DNA from: Calditrichota bacterium
GTDB lineage: Bacteria; Calditrichota; Calditrichia; Calditrichales; J004
Direction: 5' to 3'
Assembly: GCA_024277115.1 (NCBI GenBank)
Contig: JAJRVW010000145.1
Location: 41,318 to 105,317, forward strand
Length of the DNA stretch: 64,000 nucleotides
Both the position numbers and the translations under genes were made by a program. Below are positions 43,026-53,767 of the stretch, one piece after another; within the stretch, counting starts at the first letter, position 1, and each line of letters opens with the position of its first letter. The notes beneath the pieces were generated by a model. The model saw only the letters and a program-made list of their open reading frames with translations. It was not told the DNA's origin and did not search any database.

Positions 43026-43060
43026 AAAAACCTTCCGGGATTGAGAATCCCGGAAGGTTT
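43026..43060 (-). terminator. Strong hairpin with T-tract on the minus strand
   Basis: aaaccttccgggattgagaatcccggaaggttt; minus-strand readout ends GGAAGGTTTTTTTATT. Confidence 0.8.
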
Positions 43061-43136
43061 ACGGATGTATATTTCCAACTTTAATAACCCGAGTTCGCTC
43101 TAAAGAAAACATTTATTTTTGGTATATTTTTTTTAG

Positions 43137-43218
43137 AACTCACCCCTAAATCCCCTCTCTTGTAAGAGAGGGGACTTGAAAAACTTAAAAATCAGCAGAA
43201 ACTGCTTAGGGGTGAGTT
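43137..43218. repeat. 82-bp nested inverted-repeat element (MITE/REP-like)
   Basis: 13-bp perfect terminal IRs AACTCACCCCTAA/TTAGGGGTGAGTT; internal TCCCCTCTCT-TGTA-AGAGAGGGGA stem. Confidence 0.8.
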
Positions 43219-43286
43219 GTTTTTATATACCTATACTTAGGGTTAAAATAATTTTCTTAATGCATAAGTTTTATATTGAACTCACG

Positions 43287-44819
43287 TTAAATATCAAATT
43301 TGATACCTTGAGCTAATGGCAGGTCGGCACCATAGTTGATGGTATTTGTCTGACGGCGCATATAGGTTTTCCATGCATCCGAACCGGACTCACGTCCACC
43401 GCCGGTTTCTTTTTCGCCACCAAAAGCGCCACCAATTTCCGCACCGGATGTACCGATATTTACATTGGCGATACCACAGTCACTGCCCCAAGGAGATAGA
43501 AATGTCTCGGCCTCGCGCATATTATTCGTAAAGATTGAAGAAGACAATCCTTGCACAACACCGTTTTGGATAGCAATCGCATCATGCACATCTCCGCTGT
43601 ACTTAAGCAAATATAAGATCGGCGCAAAGGTTTCTTCCTGCACAATCTCGTACTGGTTTTCGGCTTCTACAATGGCCGGGCGCACATAACTGCCGGATTC
43701 ATATCCTTCACCTTCAAGCACTTCACCGCCAAAAATAACAGTGCCGCCCTCTTCTTTGGCTTTCTTTAAAGCAGCCTGCATATCTTCAACCGCGTACTTA
43801 TCGATCAACGGCCCAACATGATTATTTTCATCCAGCGGATTACCGATTTTCAGGCCGCCATAAGCTTTAACCAGGGAATTCTTGACTTTATCATAAATAG
43901 ATTCGTGAATAATCACACGGCGTGTAGAGGTGCAACGTTGGCCACACGTCCCAACCGCGCCAAAAACAATCGATGGCAGAGCCATCTCCAAGTCTGCTTC
44001 CGGGGTCATTATAATAGCATTGTTACCGCCCAGCTCCAGAATATATTTACCAAGGCGCCCGGCAATAACTTCTCCGGCATGCTTGCCAACCCGTGTAGAA
44101 CCCGTCAACGAAACTAGAGGAATCCGTTTGTCATTTAAGATTTTTTCGCCAATAGTAGATCCTTTGCCAATAATCAGGTTAAAAACGCCTTCGGGGATAT
44201 TATTTTCCACCAAAACATCTTTGATAATATTTTGACAGGCGATGGCCGTTAAAGGCACTTTTGAAGCAGGCTTCCAGATATTTACATCACCACAAACCGC
44301 GGCGATCATCGCATTCCAGGCCCACACCGCAACAGGGAAGTTAAAAGCGGAGATAGTTACAACAGGGCCAAGTGGCTGATACTGATCATACATGCGGTGG
44401 CTCGGCCGCTCGGACTGCATTGTAAAACCATACAACTGGCGTGATTGCCCAACGGCAAAATCACAAATATCGATCATTTCCTGAACCTCGCCCCAACCTT
44501 CTTGTAAAGATTTTCCCATTTCATAGGAAACCAGGCGGCCTAGAGGATCTTTGAACTCACGCAATTTATTGCCCATTTGGCGAACGATCTCACCACGCAA
44601 TGGCGCGGGAACCGTACGCCAGTATTTAAAGGCTTCCTGTGATGTCTTTACAATTTCATCATAATCCGCTTCCGATGCCTGATAAACAGAGGCAATATAT
44701 TCACCCGTGGCAGGCGATGTAATTTTTAACTCGCCCTGATCGCTTGTCTCGCGCCATTTTAGGCCAGTAGAACAACCGAAATTTTTATCCTGGATACCCA
44801 GTGTTTTAAGAAAATCCAT
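43287..44819 (-). CDS. Aldehyde dehydrogenase, ALDH7-like (alpha-aminoadipic semialdehyde dehydrogenase type)
   Basis: ORF 510 aa; FNFPVAVWAWNAMIAAVCGD, LELGGNNAIIM, FGAVGTCGQRCTSTRR, GGAFGGEKETGGGRESGSDAWKTYMRRQTNTINY. Confidence 0.93.
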   Translation of the reverse strand: MDFLKTLGIQDKNFGCSTGLKWRETSDQGELKITSPATGEYIASVYQASEADYDEIVKTSQEAFKYWRTVPAPLRGEIVRQMGNKLREFKDPLGRLVSYEMGKSLQEGWGEVQEMIDICDFAVGQSRQLYGFTMQSERPSHRMYDQYQPLGPVVTISAFNFPVAVWAWNAMIAAVCGDVNIWKPASKVPLTAIACQNIIKDVLVENNIPEGVFNLIIGKGSTIGEKILNDKRIPLVSLTGSTRVGKHAGEVIAGRLGKYILELGGNNAIIMTPEADLEMALPSIVFGAVGTCGQRCTSTRRVIIHESIYDKVKNSLVKAYGGLKIGNPLDENNHVGPLIDKYAVEDMQAALKKAKEEGGTVIFGGEVLEGEGYESGSYVRPAIVEAENQYEIVQEETFAPILYLLKYSGDVHDAIAIQNGVVQGLSSSIFTNNMREAETFLSPWGSDCGIANVNIGTSGAEIGGAFGGEKETGGGRESGSDAWKTYMRRQTNTINYGADLPLAQGIKFDI

Positions 44820-45004
44820 TCTGTATTCCTTGTGTTTGGTATTATGTTTTAATTATATATAGTAAAATCGGGATAAAAGGGTCCCAATTTCATAACGCCT
44901 TTTATGTAGTAGTAACCACCATATAACAGTTATTAATTCATTACTTCTAATTTATAAATTCGTTAACCAATGTTCGATATTCAAATGATCCAAGTACCCG
45001 TTGC

Positions 45005-46039
45005 TTAATAATCATAGAATACAATATCAATCATAAAATGATCTTCACCATGGTTTGTTAACCTCGATACTTTCCCTGAATTAAAATTTACTTTAATCAT
45101 TACATGTTCATCATCAATGTTAAATGCCTGCGCCAAGATATAAAGCTCATTTTCCCCAGTAAGAAAGAGTCCTCTACCACAGGCATATTTATTTACAGAA
45201 ATGGCCTTTAGCAAAACATCGCCTTCAAATAGTTTCAATTGTTTTTCTTCTTCAAAATTATACGTCACTCTGTAATCCGCATTTAGATAGATAGTTTGGC
45301 CGTCAGGCTCTGGGAACTGCCCATTGTTAATGGAATTATCACTGAGGTGAAATTCTACATAAAAATTGCCTGAAGCAGTTATCACAAAGGAAGAATCTGT
45401 ATAAAAAGGTGCCGAATATGTTGTGAGCCATTTATCAGATGGATACTCTTTTATTGAATAATCGTCAATATCCATTACAGCAAATTGGGTTGATGCATAC
45501 ATCACCAGATGCTTATTATCAGGCAACATAGATAATTGGTACAACCCGCTTACTTCTGATCGAAACAAAATATTTCCATTTAAATCCAGAACAGTAATCG
45601 AATTTAATGAATCTTCATTGCTTGCTACAGCAATTTTATTTTCACTAATCCAATCGATAAAATAGACTGTTTTCAAGTCAGAACTCATTAATTCGGTTTC
45701 ATTCCCGGAAAGATCATCAGATATCGTTATTGTCGGCACGCCTTCGGTGTAATATCCAAACCAGGGATGTAAGGAACTATGTTTCACATAGGCAAAATGT
45801 TTTCGATCAGGACTAATCCTGATGTTGGCTCGAATGAAATTATCATCAAACAGCTGTTTATCTCGGTCTGAATAAATAATCCTATTTTGGATCTCATTAT
45901 TGGATATTAGGCTATAAAGAGTTACAGACCCGTTTAACTGAGTTAGAAGATCATCGGGAACAGGTACAACAGTAGACTCAGAACAGCTAATTAAAAATAG
46001 AAGGCCGGTCAACAGAACTGAAAAATAATATGTACGCAT
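45005..46039 (-). CDS. Hypothetical lipoprotein, WD40-like/TolB-type propeller
   Basis: ORF 344 aa; lipobox LFLISCSES; repeated ISPDRKHFAYV-like strands. Confidence 0.6.
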   Translation of the reverse strand: MRTYYFSVLLTGLLFLISCSESTVVPVPDDLLTQLNGSVTLYSLISNNEIQNRIIYSDRDKQLFDDNFIRANIRISPDRKHFAYVKHSSLHPWFGYYTEGVPTITISDDLSGNETELMSSDLKTVYFIDWISENKIAVASNEDSLNSITVLDLNGNILFRSEVSGLYQLSMLPDNKHLVMYASTQFAVMDIDDYSIKEYPSDKWLTTYSAPFYTDSSFVITASGNFYVEFHLSDNSINNGQFPEPDGQTIYLNADYRVTYNFEEEKQLKLFEGDVLLKAISVNKYACGRGLFLTGENELYILAQAFNIDDEHVMIKVNFNSGKVSRLTNHGEDHFMIDIVFYDY

Positions 46040-46085
46040 AAAAAGTATCCTGCATTTTTTTTATCAAAAGGATTGGACAGCGTCT

Positions 46086-46502
46086 TTAAGCGCCAACTTT
46101 ATCAACCACATCTTTCAGGCTGATTCGCCCCATCCTGTTTTCGATGGCCACCTGCACATCGGCAAAAAGGTCATAAAAAAAATCATTCATTTTTGAGGAG
46201 GAGCTGTTACTGTCCGCATGGTCGTGCACATCCAGATAAAAGGCCTTGTTTTCCTCAACCGAACAATACACTTCTTGCAAACTTATCGATCCTGAATCAC
46301 GTTTAAGCACAAACCCACCGCCTGTCCCCTGTGTACTTTCCACCAAATTACTTTTTACAAGCAAGGATAATATCCGCCTTAACTTGGAGGAATTGACACC
46401 CAACTCGGAAGCAATCTGGCTACTGGAAAGTGGCGTATTTTTATGTTTTTCCAGCACATAAAGCGCTTTTACGGCAAGTGATAATTTTTTTGACGCGGCC
46501 AT
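46086..46502 (-). CDS. Rrf2-family transcriptional regulator
   Basis: ORF 138 aa; LSLAVKALYVLEKH..LSSSQIASELGVNSSKLRRILSLLVKSNLVESTQGTGGGFVL; no CxxxxxC cluster ligands visible. Confidence 0.9.
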   Translation of the reverse strand: MAASKKLSLAVKALYVLEKHKNTPLSSSQIASELGVNSSKLRRILSLLVKSNLVESTQGTGGGFVLKRDSGSISLQEVYCSVEENKAFYLDVHDHADSNSSSSKMNDFFYDLFADVQVAIENRMGRISLKDVVDKVGA

Positions 46503-46513
46503 TTTTTACCATC

Positions 46514-46532
46514 TGTTACATTAAGGGTAACA
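46514..46532. promoter_or_regulatory. Candidate autoregulatory operator upstream of the Rrf2 gene
   Basis: TGTTAC-ATTAAGG-GTAACA inverted repeat 12 bp from the start codon. Confidence 0.4.
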
Positions 46533-46705
46533 ATTTACGGAATAAAAAATGAAAGGTAAAGATAAAAGTAAGTTTTTTCATTTTTGGGGAAGAGTTGAGG
46601 TAGTCTCGGCTAAACGCTGCAAAGGTCGTCATTTTGAATTCAGTTTGGCACCCATTCAACTGATTAAGATGGCCAAACCATGAGTAGTTTTCATTTTATG
46701 TTTGT

Positions 46706-48913
46706 TTAATCTGCAACAAAAGTATAGGTGTATTTTAATAAAAGCGTGCGGTTGTTAAAAACAGGCAAGGTAGGCAAATCCCTACGCCGGTCACTATTGC
46801 TGTCCTCATTATAAACGATATATAAATCGTTTCCTTCAGCCGGGTTATAGTGCAAACGGGCATTTGTAATAATCAGGTTGGCCGAGCTGTTGTACTGCAC
46901 AAACCCGGAAAGGGACAAAGCAGGCGATAACGTTAAGGAGGAACGGAGCCGCAAAATATGGACGGTTAGATTTTGATTGCGGTTTGCAAAATTCAGTTTA
47001 TTAAACTCATAATTAAAATTTAGGGAAAAATCCGCATTTACAATCCATCTTGGAGATATAGTAAAAGCCAATTGCGTCCCATCATAAAAACTGCCCACCC
47101 CAAAACTTGCATCGGCGCCAAACACATCGCCGCTTGGCGTGTTTATACTTCCTTCAAAATTATAAAAATCATATTCCCCTGGGATAATATCCACATCGCC
47201 TTCAAAGTTTAATGTATCGGCGATGTTTTCGTAACTCAGCCTGGAGCGCACCGAAAAATTATACCCCTTTTTAGTCACAAAGTCCCAACTTAGCCTGGAA
47301 TCTGCCGTTTCAATAGCGCCATCATCATTACGTTCGTAAACAGCATTGCGCACTGAAAAATTATGCCTTTGCAAAAAATGTTTCTCGTCCATAATCCAGC
47401 CATAGCCAAAACCTAATCCGCTCCGTCGATAATTTTCACGGGTTTTAAAGCCCATTCCCGGCGTGTAATTTTCCCCCTGAAAACTGTAGGAAAAATTATA
47501 ATTAATCCCGTCAAAACGGCGTCTGTCCCAAAAAGTCACAATACGCATCTGATCCAAAGTAGCGCCTTTGTTTCCATTTTCGGTATCATAGGTATGGGCA
47601 ATGGTCAGGTTATAATAGTCGTCTCCAAAAACCCTAAAAATCCCGTCAATTCCAATTGCTGAATTTTGTGTTCCATCCTTTGCGAGACGGTTTGTAACCA
47701 TGCCGCCAATAAAAGAGTTTTCGTTAAACACACTGCGCCTTAAACGTAACACCCCAAAATTTTCCGATGCAAGCGAATCCAGTTTGGCGGTCTGCATATC
47801 CAGGAATCCTAAATCCCATTGCCCGACCCTGCCAATAAGTCGCGCTCCGCCTAAAATCGGAACCTGTTGTCCGGCGCTTAAACCAATCCTGCGGCTGTAA
47901 AACAAGCGGTTTGGCCCGCCAAAACGAAAATCAAAGACGGCAGCCCTTTCCTGAAAGAACAACCGTTTTTCAGGAAAAAAAAGTGAAAAGCGTGTCAGGT
48001 TAATTTGCTGGTCATCGGCCTCAACTTGGGCAAAATCTGTATTTATAGTCAGGTCTGCGGTCAAATTACTTGTAATACCATATTTAATATCCAGCCCAAA
48101 ATCGTATTGTAAATCATCCCTGCGCTTATATTTTGTTTCATTGTCGTTTAGCTCATTATTGCGTGAAAATCCTCCGCTAACATACGGTGCAATATAGAGT
48201 GGGTTCTTGTTTTTTATACCGCTTAAAACAATCTCCTGGGCCATCGATGGCTTAACCTGGCTCCACCATCCCCATTGGTTGGGAATGGCCGGATATATGG
48301 ACGACTCGTTTTTACGGGCAATCCAACGCCAGGGAATAATGCCCATCACTACCTCGCCATTGGCCGCATCAAAACGCAAACTACTGAGGGGAATACGCAT
48401 CTCCACATTCCAGCCATTTTCATCAATGGAAGTAAGTACATCCCAAAAAGTATTCCAGGAAATATTTACGGGAAACCCGCCAACCGCATCATTGAATATT
48501 GTAAAATCCCAACGGCTGCCAACGGGATTTGTGTAAAAAGCCAGACCATTTTCTTTATCGTTGAATGTATCGATCATGATCCCAAAAATATCATTGCTGC
48601 GGTTCCAGCCATCCCGTTTATTGGAAGCAACCTGGATTTTATCAGGCTCATGGTCATATAAAATGGCCGAAACATATAAAAACTCATCATCATAGGCTAT
48701 GCGGATTTCTGATTTTTCTGTCGGCGTTTCGTTAAAATTAGGCAAAAACATAACCATTTTAACGGGACTAATTTCAAGCCATTCTTGTTCATTAATGACA
48801 CCATCAAAAGTCAGGGCATTTTCAATCCGGTTAATTTTTAGGCGAGCGGATGGCTTGGCGAAGAGAAAGGTAGTAGATAGTAAACAGACGAGCAGCAATA
48901 TTTTTCTATACAT
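46706..48913 (-). CDS. DUF5916 / CBM9-like N-terminal domain outer-membrane protein
   Basis: ORF 735 aa; FDGVINEQEWLEISPVKMVMFLPNFNETPTEKSEIRIAYDDEFLYVSAILYD; C-terminal beta-barrel; FFPEKRLFFQER. Confidence 0.9.
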   Translation of the reverse strand: MYRKILLLVCLLSTTFLFAKPSARLKINRIENALTFDGVINEQEWLEISPVKMVMFLPNFNETPTEKSEIRIAYDDEFLYVSAILYDHEPDKIQVASNKRDGWNRSNDIFGIMIDTFNDKENGLAFYTNPVGSRWDFTIFNDAVGGFPVNISWNTFWDVLTSIDENGWNVEMRIPLSSLRFDAANGEVVMGIIPWRWIARKNESSIYPAIPNQWGWWSQVKPSMAQEIVLSGIKNKNPLYIAPYVSGGFSRNNELNDNETKYKRRDDLQYDFGLDIKYGITSNLTADLTINTDFAQVEADDQQINLTRFSLFFPEKRLFFQERAAVFDFRFGGPNRLFYSRRIGLSAGQQVPILGGARLIGRVGQWDLGFLDMQTAKLDSLASENFGVLRLRRSVFNENSFIGGMVTNRLAKDGTQNSAIGIDGIFRVFGDDYYNLTIAHTYDTENGNKGATLDQMRIVTFWDRRRFDGINYNFSYSFQGENYTPGMGFKTRENYRRSGLGFGYGWIMDEKHFLQRHNFSVRNAVYERNDDGAIETADSRLSWDFVTKKGYNFSVRSRLSYENIADTLNFEGDVDIIPGEYDFYNFEGSINTPSGDVFGADASFGVGSFYDGTQLAFTISPRWIVNADFSLNFNYEFNKLNFANRNQNLTVHILRLRSSLTLSPALSLSGFVQYNSSANLIITNARLHYNPAEGNDLYIVYNEDSNSDRRRDLPTLPVFNNRTLLLKYTYTFVAD

Positions 48914-49387
48914 TTAAACAAGTGTCCTTAAATCAAAACAATTTTTATCGCTGCGTAATCTAAAATTACACAGCGAGTAAACCAAATGATATTCTGTTTG
49001 TGAGGGCAAGCATAATTCTTTGTAATTTATGCCAATTAACTCCCCTAAAAAACATCGGGATGTAAAAAATCTACAAACCGCTTCTGTTCGAGTATAGATG
49101 CATTTATCAGCGGCATTATTTCATAAAAATGAAAAAAATTATCTCGAACGACAAATGTGGTGATTACAGATGAAAATTTGTTTTATTCTTCTTAAAAAAA
49201 ATGTTTCTGATTTATTACTAATAAATTAATTTTGTGTGTATGTTTAAATCATTGGTAATTTACCAGATAATAAAATCACTTTAAAAATCAGCTATTCAAT
49301 TTCTTATTTTTAATATTCCCAACCCACTCTTGCCCAAAAGGAGTTAATTGAATGGGTTGTATTAACCTTATTCAAAAGGAATCTTTC

Positions 49388-49864
49388 GTGAATAAATTTA
49401 TCTCATTTTTAATAGTCGTCACTCTTGCCTTTACCATCTCTTTTGCAGGAGAAAAAGATTCAAGCGCGATTTACTCAAAATCAATCGACAAACCCTTAGA
49501 TGCTGTTTATGACAGCGTGTACGCTGCTTTGGAAAGTGAAAAATTCTGGGTAATCTTTGAGCCCAATATTGGTAAAAATCTTTCTAAGATGGCCAAGCGA
49601 TTTGGTGATGATTATAATAAAAACAACCTATCAGGCATCCGCAGCCTTGTATTTTGCAATCCAGGCTATGCTAACCAAGTAAGTAATCTCGACCCAACCA
49701 TGTTGGCGATTTGCCCGTTAAGCGCGACATTGATCCAAAAAGAGAACACCACGACAATCTCATTTGTACGTCCATCGCTTATTGCAAAAGGGAGCGCTGC
49801 CGAAGAAGTTTTAACGGAAGTTGAGAAAATAATTATAAACGCCATCGAAAAAGGTATGAAGTAA
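49388..49864 (+). CDS. DUF302-like secreted protein
   Basis: Signal peptide from GTG at 49388 (VNKFISFLIVVTLAFTISFAG; ORF track starts at 49352); SLVFCNPGYANQVSNLDPTMLAICPLSATLIQKEN. Confidence 0.75.
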   Translation: MNKFISFLIVVTLAFTISFAGEKDSSAIYSKSIDKPLDAVYDSVYAALESEKFWVIFEPNIGKNLSKMAKRFGDDYNKNNLSGIRSLVFCNPGYANQVSNLDPTMLAICPLSATLIQKENTTTISFVRPSLIAKGSAAEEVLTEVEKIIINAIEKGMK

Positions 49865-49888
49865 AAGATTCAATCCGGAGAAAGAGAA

Positions 49889-50974
49889 ATGCCATTAGTT
49901 CCACAACATATTAAAGACCTTGTACCATATAAAGCCGGTAAAGCTATCGAAGATTTGCAACGGGAGTTTAAACCGGAACGTATTGTAAAGCTGGCATCAA
50001 ACGAAAACCCACTTGGCCCGTCACCTAAGGCCATCGAGGCCATGCACGCATCACTCTCCGCCCTGCACCGTTACCCAAACCCGGCTGCAATCGAGTTGCG
50101 TTCTGCCTTAGCCAAACGATTCGACGTAAAGATAGACCATGTGATAGCCGGGCATGGATCGGAAGGGATTATGTCGTTGATTATGCGTACATTTATGCTC
50201 GATGATGAAGAAGCGCTTACCTCCGAAGGCACCTTTATTGGCTTTAAAGTATTGGCTCAATCGCGGGGTATTAAACTGCGGATGGTCCCCTTAAAAGATT
50301 ATCGTTTCGATTTGACCGCCATAGCAGATAATATTAATGAAAAGACAAAAATCATCTACCTCGCCAATCCCAACAATCCTACCGGTACAATTTTTACGGT
50401 ACGCGAATTTTTAGAATTTAAAGAAAAAGTACCTGAGGATGTACTGATAATAATGGATGAGGCCTATTTTGAGTTTTGCTATGAAAACCCTGTCTATCCA
50501 GATTCGATGAAATACAGGCTCGATAATGTTATCACCCTGCGTACATTTTCTAAAGCGTATGGCCTGGCAGGCATCCGCATTGGCTATGGTTTTGCACACG
50601 AGCAGCTCATCTGTAATTTGATGAAAGTAAAGTTACCGTTCGAGCCAAGCATCCCGGCGCAAGCCGCTGGCCTGGCAGCTATGCAAGACCAGCCTTTTAT
50701 TGAAGAATACCTGAAACTAAACCTTGAAGGCATCCAATATTTTTATGATTTATTTGACAAATTAGGCGTGCAGTACATAAAAACACATGCTAATTTCGTA
50801 ACCATTGTCTTTGAAAATGAGACCACCGTAAATACAATCAACGACAAGCTTTTAAGAAAAGGGGTAATTGTTCGGCCATTAAAAGCATTTGGTCTACCCA
50901 ACTGTATCCGGGTAAACACCGGCTTGAAGGAAGAGAATGAATTTTTTGCTAAAAATTTTAAGATGGTTTTATAA
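49889..50974 (+). CDS. hisC: Histidinol-phosphate aminotransferase
   Basis: ORF 361 aa; LASNENPLGPSPKAIEAM, YLANPNNPTGTIF, RTFSKAYGLAGIRIGYG. Confidence 0.95.
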   Translation: MPLVPQHIKDLVPYKAGKAIEDLQREFKPERIVKLASNENPLGPSPKAIEAMHASLSALHRYPNPAAIELRSALAKRFDVKIDHVIAGHGSEGIMSLIMRTFMLDDEEALTSEGTFIGFKVLAQSRGIKLRMVPLKDYRFDLTAIADNINEKTKIIYLANPNNPTGTIFTVREFLEFKEKVPEDVLIIMDEAYFEFCYENPVYPDSMKYRLDNVITLRTFSKAYGLAGIRIGYGFAHEQLICNLMKVKLPFEPSIPAQAAGLAAMQDQPFIEEYLKLNLEGIQYFYDLFDKLGVQYIKTHANFVTIVFENETTVNTINDKLLRKGVIVRPLKAFGLPNCIRVNTGLKEENEFFAKNFKMVL

Positions 50975-51103
50975 AAATACTTGATTTAGAAAAAGATATT
51001 TAAAATCCAAACTGTGCTTGACTAATTTTCAAAAAAAGTCTAATATGACTACACAAATCATGCCAAAACTAAAAATTGCGATTGAAGGAATAGAAAAAAT
51101 ACG

Positions 51104-52573
51104 ATGAGCGGGATTTATTTAGGACAGTACCTAAAACTTGAACAGAAACTGACGCCACAGCAGATATTACTTTCTACACTTCTCCAGCTACCAATGCTTA
51201 GCCTGGAGCAACGTATAAAAAGCGAACTTGAACAAAATCCGGTTTTGGAAGAAGGCGAGGAAGACCCGGATGAGCTTGAGGAGACCATCGAGGCAACAAC
51301 AGAAGAAGTTGAAAAAGTAGAAGCCGAACTGGAAATACATGATGCGGATAAAAATAGCGACGAATATGATAAAGAAGAATTAAAAGAGGCGCAGGAAAGT
51401 ACAGAGATAGAAGACCTCTTTAAAGATGAAGACACCTTTGAAATAAAAATCCCAAAAGATAAAAGTAAAGAAGAATTTGATCGCCCGGAAGTAAGTCAGA
51501 CCAGCCTTCACCAACATTTGTTGGATCAGCTACACACACTAAGATTACCTGAGGTTGAATATCAAATTGGCGAGCATCTTATCTGGAATATCCGGGATGA
51601 TGGCTATCTGGATAGAGATCTAGACTTAATCCGAATCACAGAAAATTTTGATACTACAATCGATGTGATAGAGAAAGTATTAAAACACATCCAGCATTTT
51701 GAACCGGTAGGAATTGGCGCACGGGACCTACGCGAATGCCTGTTGGCGCAACTTGAAGAACAAGAACTGCCTGATCCTCTCGCCATTAGCATTATTAAAG
51801 ATTATTTTGAGGATTTTAAAAATCGACGTTTTGACAGACTGATGCAGGAATTAGACTGTGATAAAGAAAGGCTTATCGAGGCCATAGGTGAAATAAAGCA
51901 GCTTAACCCTAAGCCCGGCCGCGAACTCTTTGAGACGCACACAAATTATATTACGCCTGATTTTAATGTAGAGAAAATCGACGGAGAATTTGTTGTGACA
52001 TTAAACGATTGGAATGTGCCACCGCTTCGCATCAGCAATACCTATAAAAACATGATGCTCGATAAAAAAAATACCGACTCAGAAACACGCAGTTACATCC
52101 GTAAAAAAGTGGAAAATGCGCGCTGGTTTATTACATCGATCTATCAACGCAAAATGACAATGATGAAAGTAATGGAGGCCATTGTTGAGCGCCAATTGGA
52201 GTTTTTTGAAAAAGGGCCCGACTTTATAAAACCACTGATAATGCGTGAAATTGCCGAAATGATCAACATGGACATCTCTACCGTAAGCCGTGTTTCCAAC
52301 GGAAAATATGTACAGACCGATTATGGCGTTTTAGAATTAAAATATTTCTTTAATGAGCGGATCGAGAATGAAGAAGGCGAAGAAATAGCCACACCGCGCA
52401 TTAAAAAACGCATCCAGCAAATTGTTAGCGAAGAAGACCCTAAAAAGCCTTTTAGTGATGATAAATTATCGGCTATGTTAAAATCGGAGGGCTTCCCGAT
52501 TGCACGGCGTACTGTGGCAAAATATCGTGAGCAATTAGATATACCAGTGGCAAGGCTACGCAAAGGCATATAG
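51104..52573 (+). CDS. rpoN: RNA polymerase sigma-54 factor
   Basis: ORF 489 aa; LKLEQKLTPQQILLSTLLQLPMLSLEQRI, MDISTVSRVSNGKYVQTDYGVLELKYFF, C-terminal ARRTVAKYREQLDIPVARLRK (RpoN box). Confidence 0.97.
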   Translation: MSGIYLGQYLKLEQKLTPQQILLSTLLQLPMLSLEQRIKSELEQNPVLEEGEEDPDELEETIEATTEEVEKVEAELEIHDADKNSDEYDKEELKEAQESTEIEDLFKDEDTFEIKIPKDKSKEEFDRPEVSQTSLHQHLLDQLHTLRLPEVEYQIGEHLIWNIRDDGYLDRDLDLIRITENFDTTIDVIEKVLKHIQHFEPVGIGARDLRECLLAQLEEQELPDPLAISIIKDYFEDFKNRRFDRLMQELDCDKERLIEAIGEIKQLNPKPGRELFETHTNYITPDFNVEKIDGEFVVTLNDWNVPPLRISNTYKNMMLDKKNTDSETRSYIRKKVENARWFITSIYQRKMTMMKVMEAIVERQLEFFEKGPDFIKPLIMREIAEMINMDISTVSRVSNGKYVQTDYGVLELKYFFNERIENEEGEEIATPRIKKRIQQIVSEEDPKKPFSDDKLSAMLKSEGFPIARRTVAKYREQLDIPVARLRKGI

Positions 52574-52682
52574 CCGCTTGCTACTTCCACAACAAAAACT
52601 ACCTTAAAACTCACTTTAATCTGGTTTCCATGCAATATTTAAAATACCGGATTATAAAAAATCTGATTAACCAGGGCAAAAA

Positions 52683-53759
52683 ATGCTGAAATATTTAATT
52701 TCTATATCGATTCTTTTTTTTATTAACTGTACAGCTTCACCAAACGGGCATCCACCCAAAAATATAATTTTATTTATTGGCGATGGGATGGGGCTATCGC
52801 AGATAACCGCGCTAAAAACCGTAAGCGGGAATTCCAATTTAGACCGGTTTAAGAATATTGGTTTATTAACAACCCATTCTGCAAATAATTATGTAACAGA
52901 TTCAGCTGCGGGGGCCACGGCTTTGGCAACCGGTTACAAAACGAATAATAAAGCGATTTCACTTTCTCCCGAAAACAAACCTTTAAAAACTGTTCTGGAG
53001 TATGCACATGAGAAAGGCAAAGCAACCGGCCTTGTAGCAACATCCGGGATAAACCATGCGACACCTGCAGCTTTTATAGCACATATTGATTTACGCTATA
53101 AATATAACGAAATAGCCCGGCAAATTACCGGAAGTAATGTTGATGTACTTTTTGGTGGCCGACTTGGAAATTTTTTACCACAAAGTAATGACAGTAGTTT
53201 ACGCGAAGATAATTTGGATTTGATTGCCACATTAGCAAGAAAAATGAATGTGGTTTATACGGCAGAGGAATTTAAAAATGTAAAGCCAGGCACCACCCTT
53301 GCCTATCTCTATTCGTATCAGAGTCCAAAAAAAGCCGGCTTCAGGCCTGTTTCCCTTAAAGAGATGACGCAAAAAGCTATTGAGATTTTATCAAAAAATG
53401 AAAATGGATTTTTCCTTATGGTCGAAGGCTCACAGATCGATTGGGGTGGACATAAGAACGATGCCAATTATATTATTTCGGAAATAGTTGAATTTGACCA
53501 AGCTATTGGCACAGGGTTGGATTTTGCAGCATCAAACAAAGAAACTTTGGTCATCGTAACTGCCGACCATGAGACGGGCGGTTTTTCCCTCTTGGACGGC
53601 AGCGTTAAGGATAAAACAATAACCGAGACAGCTTTCACAACTACCCACCATAGCGGAACAATGGTGCCTCTTTTTTCATTTGGACCGCAATCTGAACTAT
53701 TTACAGGAATTAGAGATAATACTTTTGTGGGGAAAAAACTTATCAGTTTTGTAAAATAG
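52683..53759 (+). CDS. Alkaline phosphatase
   Basis: ORF 358 aa; NIILFIGDGMGLSQITAL, TDSAAGATALATGYKT, VEGSQIDWGGHKND, VTADHETGGF. Confidence 0.95.
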   Translation: MLKYLISISILFFINCTASPNGHPPKNIILFIGDGMGLSQITALKTVSGNSNLDRFKNIGLLTTHSANNYVTDSAAGATALATGYKTNNKAISLSPENKPLKTVLEYAHEKGKATGLVATSGINHATPAAFIAHIDLRYKYNEIARQITGSNVDVLFGGRLGNFLPQSNDSSLREDNLDLIATLARKMNVVYTAEEFKNVKPGTTLAYLYSYQSPKKAGFRPVSLKEMTQKAIEILSKNENGFFLMVEGSQIDWGGHKNDANYIISEIVEFDQAIGTGLDFAASNKETLVIVTADHETGGFSLLDGSVKDKTITETAFTTTHHSGTMVPLFSFGPQSELFTGIRDNTFVGKKLISFVK

Positions 53760-53767
53760 ATTATTGC

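Noticed and set aside
49352-49387. Upstream ATG for the DUF302-like gene
   Set aside because: The signal peptide starts at the GTG at 49388; the 12 extra residues do not fit a secretion signal.
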